A stretch of DNA of 8,048 nt from DASRCB01 sp035653295 (GTDB taxonomy: Bacteria > Acidobacteriota > Terriglobia > Bryobacterales > Bryobacteraceae): NCBI GenBank assembly GCA_035653295.1, contig DASRCB010000001.1, positions 1 through 8,048 on the forward strand. The letters run 5' to 3'. The notes under the pieces were generated by a model, which had not been told where the DNA came from, made no database searches, and saw only the letters and a list, made by a program, of their open reading frames with translations. Positions 5,219 to 8,048 of this stretch are shown in pieces. Each line of letters opens with the position of its first letter. The first letter of the stretch is position 1. The translations under genes and the position numbers were made by a program.

Positions 5219-6073
5219 CTACCGCCGCAGCGCGCGCTCCCGGACGGCATTGAACTCACAGCCGACGAGTGCCACCAGCGCCATCACGTACATCCACACC
5301 AGCAGCGCGATGGCCGCGCCGATCGACCCGTACATCACGTTGTAATGCGCGATATTGCGCGTGTACCAGGCGAACCCGGACGTGGCGAGCAGCCACCCGA
5401 CGGTCGCGAGCACCGCGCCCGGCCACACGTAGCGCCAGCGCTGCTCCCGGTAAGGGCCGAACCGATAGAGGCTCGCCGTGGCCACCACCACGGAGGCGAA
5501 CGCGACCACGTACCGCGTCAGCCGTGCCACCCACTGCCAGACGGGCGCGAGCGGCGTCAGGATCGGTTCGCCTTTGATGCGCGCCAGCACCAGACCTTCG
5601 ATCTGCACGCCGAACAGCAGCAGAAAGGACGCGCAGACGATCGGCACCGTCGCGAGCAGCACCAGCCCCATCGCGACCCACGTCTGGTGGAAGAAATTAC
5701 GGCTGCGCGGCACCCGGTAGGCGGCGTGAAAGCCTTCGATCAGACTCTTAATAACGCCCGAAGCGGCCCACAGCGAGACGAGCGCGGCGACCACGAGCAG
5801 CGAGAGGGGGCGTGCGCCGGTGATGCGGAACTGCTGCACCACCAGCTCTTCCGAACCCGGCGGCACGATTTCCGAGAGCGTGTTTTCGAGGTGCCGCGAG
5901 ACGAACCCGGCATGCGTCTGCACCAGAATGGTGGCGGCCGAAGCAAGGACGGGAAAAAACGCGAGCAGCGCCGAGTAGGCGGCGCCTTTGGCGGTGCCGA
6001 TGCAGCCGTCGTCGAAGGTGGAGATCAGGCTTCGGCGCAACAGCCAGAGGAACGTGCGCGGCTTCCAGGGCAC
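5219..6073 (-). CDS. yihY: YihY/virulence factor BrkB family inner-membrane protein
   Basis: This is a 284-aa polytopic membrane protein of the YihY/BrkB (former RNase BN) family. Its molecular role is not established; the old assignment as RNase BN was an error, and serum resistance is reported only for Bordetella BrkB. The family's N-terminal pattern is present: RRSLISTFDDGCIGTAKGAAYSALLAFFPVL (13-43). About six membrane segments can be seen near residues 30-52, 88-112, 131-158, 184-205, 215-234 and 247-275. The hallmark last block reads YNVMYGSIGAAIALLVWMYV (244-263), followed by GCEFNAV (271-277), where most members have GAE.N. Length is typical. GTG 6073 is the start, 7 nt after TATACT. 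The neighbouring exported carbohydrate-active proteins give no clear functional link. Confidence 0.93.
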   Translation of the reverse strand: MPWKPRTFLWLLRRSLISTFDDGCIGTAKGAAYSALLAFFPVLASAATILVQTHAGFVSRHLENTLSEIVPPGSEELVVQQFRITGARPLSLLVVAALVSLWAASGVIKSLIEGFHAAYRVPRSRNFFHQTWVAMGLVLLATVPIVCASFLLLFGVQIEGLVLARIKGEPILTPLAPVWQWVARLTRYVVAFASVVVATASLYRFGPYREQRWRYVWPGAVLATVGWLLATSGFAWYTRNIAHYNVMYGSIGAAIALLVWMYVMALVALVGCEFNAVRERALRR

Positions 6074-6080
6074 TAGGGCC

Positions 6081-6086
6081 AGTATA
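6081..6086 (-). promoter_or_regulatory. Predicted -10 box (TATACT) of yihY, leaderless arrangement
   Basis: TATACT on the minus strand matches TATAAT at 5 of 6 positions, in the 43-bp gap between the glycosidase-like gene and yihY. It ends exactly 7 nt (GGCCCTA) before GTG 6073, so the mRNA should begin at the start codon. The bases around the expected -35 are almost all G and C and do not resemble TTGACA. Confidence 0.55.
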
Positions 6087-6116
6087 GGGGATGGCGGCCG
6101 GGCGCCGGGGACCGGT

Positions 6117-8045
6117 TCAGTAGAGCGGCACGGCGGGCAAGCCCTCCCAGCGCGCCTGCCAGGATGCGGGGAAGGCGCGGGTGCGGGCCATGTGGGCGAG
6201 CGCGAGCAAGAGCGCGCCGTTGCCCGGCAGATAGACCGGCAGATTGGCGCGCTGCCAGTTGTGGCCGTTGGCGAGCCAGGTGTTCTTCGGCGTGTCCATG
6301 AGTAGCGCGCGGGCCGCGAGATCGGGTTCGCCGAGCGAGGCGGCGGTCATCGCGACCATGCCGAAATCCCAGCCCCAGGTGTCCGCCCAGCGCCATTCGG
6401 CGAAGACTTTGCGCAGCGTGCGGCGCATGGCTTCGCGGTCGACCCGCGTGCCCGGCAGGACGCCGAGCGCCATCAGCATGGACGGGTGGTCGCGGTTGCG
6501 CTCGGTGAACGTCTGCGGGCAGTTGGCGTGGGCGAGATAGACGCCGTCTTTGACGGGGAGCGGCGCGAGGGCGTCGCGGACCGCGTCCCACTGGGGGTTG
6601 CGGTGAAGGCCGAGGCGCTCACGCCATTGATTGGCGATGCCGAGGGCGTAATGCCAGTATTCGAGCTCGAACGTCGGGTTCCAGGTCTCGCGCGGCGGAT
6701 GGTTTTCCTGTACCGGAATGACGGGCGGGCCGAGATTGCCGTTGTGGGCGAACGAGGCCATGAAATCGGCGGTGGCGAAGACGAGGTTGCGGTAGCGCTC
6801 CGGGCTGCCGCCGCACAGATTCGCGAGGACGATCGGGTGCGGCTGCTGCCAGATGAGCAGCGGTCCGATTGGCGATGGACTGTCGCGGCCGTCCGGGTCG
6901 GTCATCTTGGGCCAGCGCGCGCCGGCATAGCCTTGCTGCCTGGCGCGGTCACGGGCGGCGGGCAGGATGCGGTTGTAGTAACCGAGGCTGCGTTCGAGCA
7001 GCGGCGTGCGGCCCCAGAGGGCGAAGTGGGCGGCGTGCCAGAAATGCATTTCGAGATGGAATTTGCCGTACCAGCTATTGCAGGTGAGTCCGGTTTCGGC
7101 CGGCGGCAAATCGCCCGAGCAGTTGATGGCGGTGAGGTATTGCGAGAGAACCGCGCGGCGCTCGATTTCCGGCGCGCCGGGGAGTTCGAGAGCGGCGCCG
7201 GTAGACCAAAACTTGCGCCAATGATCGCGCGCGGCATCGAAGGTGGATTGCACGGCGATGGCGCGATCGTCGCCGAATGTAAACTCAGTCGCATCGAGGA
7301 TGAATCGGTGCGGGCCGTCGCGGCGCAACGCGCCGTTATGGCGGATGTCGACGGTGTATTTCGTATTGTCGAGGCGGCGCTCGATCGTGCCGTCGTGTTC
7401 GACGGTCGTGTGGCGGTCGGACTGGTTCCAATCGGCGCCGGACATCTCGGGCGATGCGTAAGGGAATTCGAAGACAACGGGCAGGCGGCCGCGGATTCGG
7501 ACGGCGAGCAGCGAGGACCTGGGGTGGCAGGCGGTCTCGACATGAATCCGCTTCCCCTCGGCCTCGAACTCGCTGGTGAGAATGCCCGTCCACAAATCGA
7601 GCTCCTGGCGGATGGGTTTCACGCGATCGGCCAGAAATCCGATGCGGCCGAGGTGGAACTTGTGCGGGTTCTCGCGCAGCCAGTCGTAGAGGTCTTTCTG
7701 GTTGCCAGGGCTGGTCATGTAGCCGACGGGGCGCCCGAAGGTGTCGTAATTCGTGAGGCGCAGTTCGCCGGGCGGACGGCCGGGATTTTCGTGCCAGCCC
7801 CAGTTCGCCATGGTGCAGAGCGGCATCGTCTTTTCGTAGCGCTCTGGGAACGTCTGGAGGCCGGTGATATCGGCGGTGAAAACGAAATTGCCGTTGCCTA
7901 CGGAAAGCGGCGCGCGGAGATCGAAATCGCGCACCACGGGATTGTGGCGGCGGACGAGCGCGGCGCGGTCGATCGGGGCGCGCGTGGATTGCGCCGCGAG
8001 CGCGGGCGGAATGGCGGCGAGAAAGCCGCGGCGGGAGATCGGCAC
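6117..8045 (-). CDS. Tat-exported six-hairpin glycosidase-like protein (GH65-like)
   Basis: This 642-aa protein is predicted to be exported folded through the Tat system: residues 1-18 contain SRRGFLAAIPPALAA, with twin arginines at 5-6. Residues 39-280 look like the N-terminal beta-sandwich of GH65/GH95-type enzymes, starting with SVGNGNFVFTADITGLQTF (48-66). From about 290 an alpha/alpha-barrel-like domain follows, with GKFHLEMHFWHAAHFALWGR (327-346), ARWPKMTDPDGRDSPSPIGP (376-395), a QENHPPRETWNPTFELEYWHYAL block (446-468), TWGWDFGMVAM (556-566) and LPGNGALLLALAHM (606-619). Glu447, Glu460 and Glu462 are candidate catalytic acids but I cannot assign them. The exact GH family and substrate are unknown. 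The GTG start lies 3 bp from the window edge; the Tat peptide begins right there, so the gene is probably complete. It heads a run of minus-strand genes and is followed after 43 bp by yihY. Confidence 0.72.
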   Translation of the reverse strand: MPISRRGFLAAIPPALAAQSTRAPIDRAALVRRHNPVVRDFDLRAPLSVGNGNFVFTADITGLQTFPERYEKTMPLCTMANWGWHENPGRPPGELRLTNYDTFGRPVGYMTSPGNQKDLYDWLRENPHKFHLGRIGFLADRVKPIRQELDLWTGILTSEFEAEGKRIHVETACHPRSSLLAVRIRGRLPVVFEFPYASPEMSGADWNQSDRHTTVEHDGTIERRLDNTKYTVDIRHNGALRRDGPHRFILDATEFTFGDDRAIAVQSTFDAARDHWRKFWSTGAALELPGAPEIERRAVLSQYLTAINCSGDLPPAETGLTCNSWYGKFHLEMHFWHAAHFALWGRTPLLERSLGYYNRILPAARDRARQQGYAGARWPKMTDPDGRDSPSPIGPLLIWQQPHPIVLANLCGGSPERYRNLVFATADFMASFAHNGNLGPPVIPVQENHPPRETWNPTFELEYWHYALGIANQWRERLGLHRNPQWDAVRDALAPLPVKDGVYLAHANCPQTFTERNRDHPSMLMALGVLPGTRVDREAMRRTLRKVFAEWRWADTWGWDFGMVAMTAASLGEPDLAARALLMDTPKNTWLANGHNWQRANLPVYLPGNGALLLALAHMARTRAFPASWQARWEGLPAVPLY

Positions 8046-8048
8046 AGA

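Noticed and set aside
5192..6076. Plus-strand open frame (294 codons) opposite yihY
   Set aside because: It is low-complexity Arg/His/Gln-rich sequence with no motif. It mirrors the YihY coding frame exactly in extent.
1..8048. CTGCAG avoidance as evidence of active restriction
   Set aside because: One site in 8 kb is only slightly below what the base composition would give; the sample is too small.

Overview
The window looks like a piece of a GC-rich chromosome from an acidobacterium, most likely a Solibacter/Bryobacter-type member. This is inferred from family recognition, not from a marker gene. The clues are a helix-turn-helix protein of a type I associate with that group, a Tat-exported six-hairpin-glycosidase-like protein next to an alginate-lyase-family protein, frequent GTG starts, and strongly GC-biased codons outside one central segment.

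Layout. Bases 1-367 (minus) hold the first 122 codons of a PLP-dependent tryptophanase/tyrosine phenol-lyase family enzyme. A 247-bp divergent gap (368-614) carries a predicted leftward promoter, an 8-bp-arm inverted repeat and a perfect 20-bp palindrome. Bases 615-1232 (plus) encode a 205-aa HTH protein. Bases 1286-1530 (plus) are a DUF433 (VapB-like antitoxin) gene split by a one-base deletion, with no toxin gene after it. Bases 1518-3927 (minus) are a type II restriction-modification pair of the PstI/BsuBI family: an N6-adenine methyltransferase followed by its endonuclease, predicted to act on CTGCAG. Bases 3965-8045 (minus) are three closely spaced genes: a secreted alginate-lyase-family protein, a YihY/BrkB-family membrane protein, and a Tat-exported glycosidase-like protein.

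How they fit together. The GH-like and lyase-family proteins are both predicted to be exported and may serve polysaccharide breakdown. YihY lies between them but probably has an unrelated envelope role. The restriction-modification pair is visibly lower in GC than its flanks (25 of 60 in 2041-2100 and 33 of 60 in 3361-3420, against 45 of 60 in 4321-4380 and 46 of 60 in 6121-6180). It abuts the broken antitoxin on one side and lies 37 bp from the lyase gene on the other, so it reads as an acquired island that may have replaced the antitoxin's toxin partner.

The most unusual signal is regulatory. Three minus-strand genes (PLP lyase, alginate-lyase-like, yihY) each begin with GTG exactly 7 nt after a good -10 hexamer (TACAAT, TACAAT, TATACT). 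This predicts leaderless mRNAs whose first base is the G of the start codon. I saw no CRISPR array, rRNA, tRNA or transposase.
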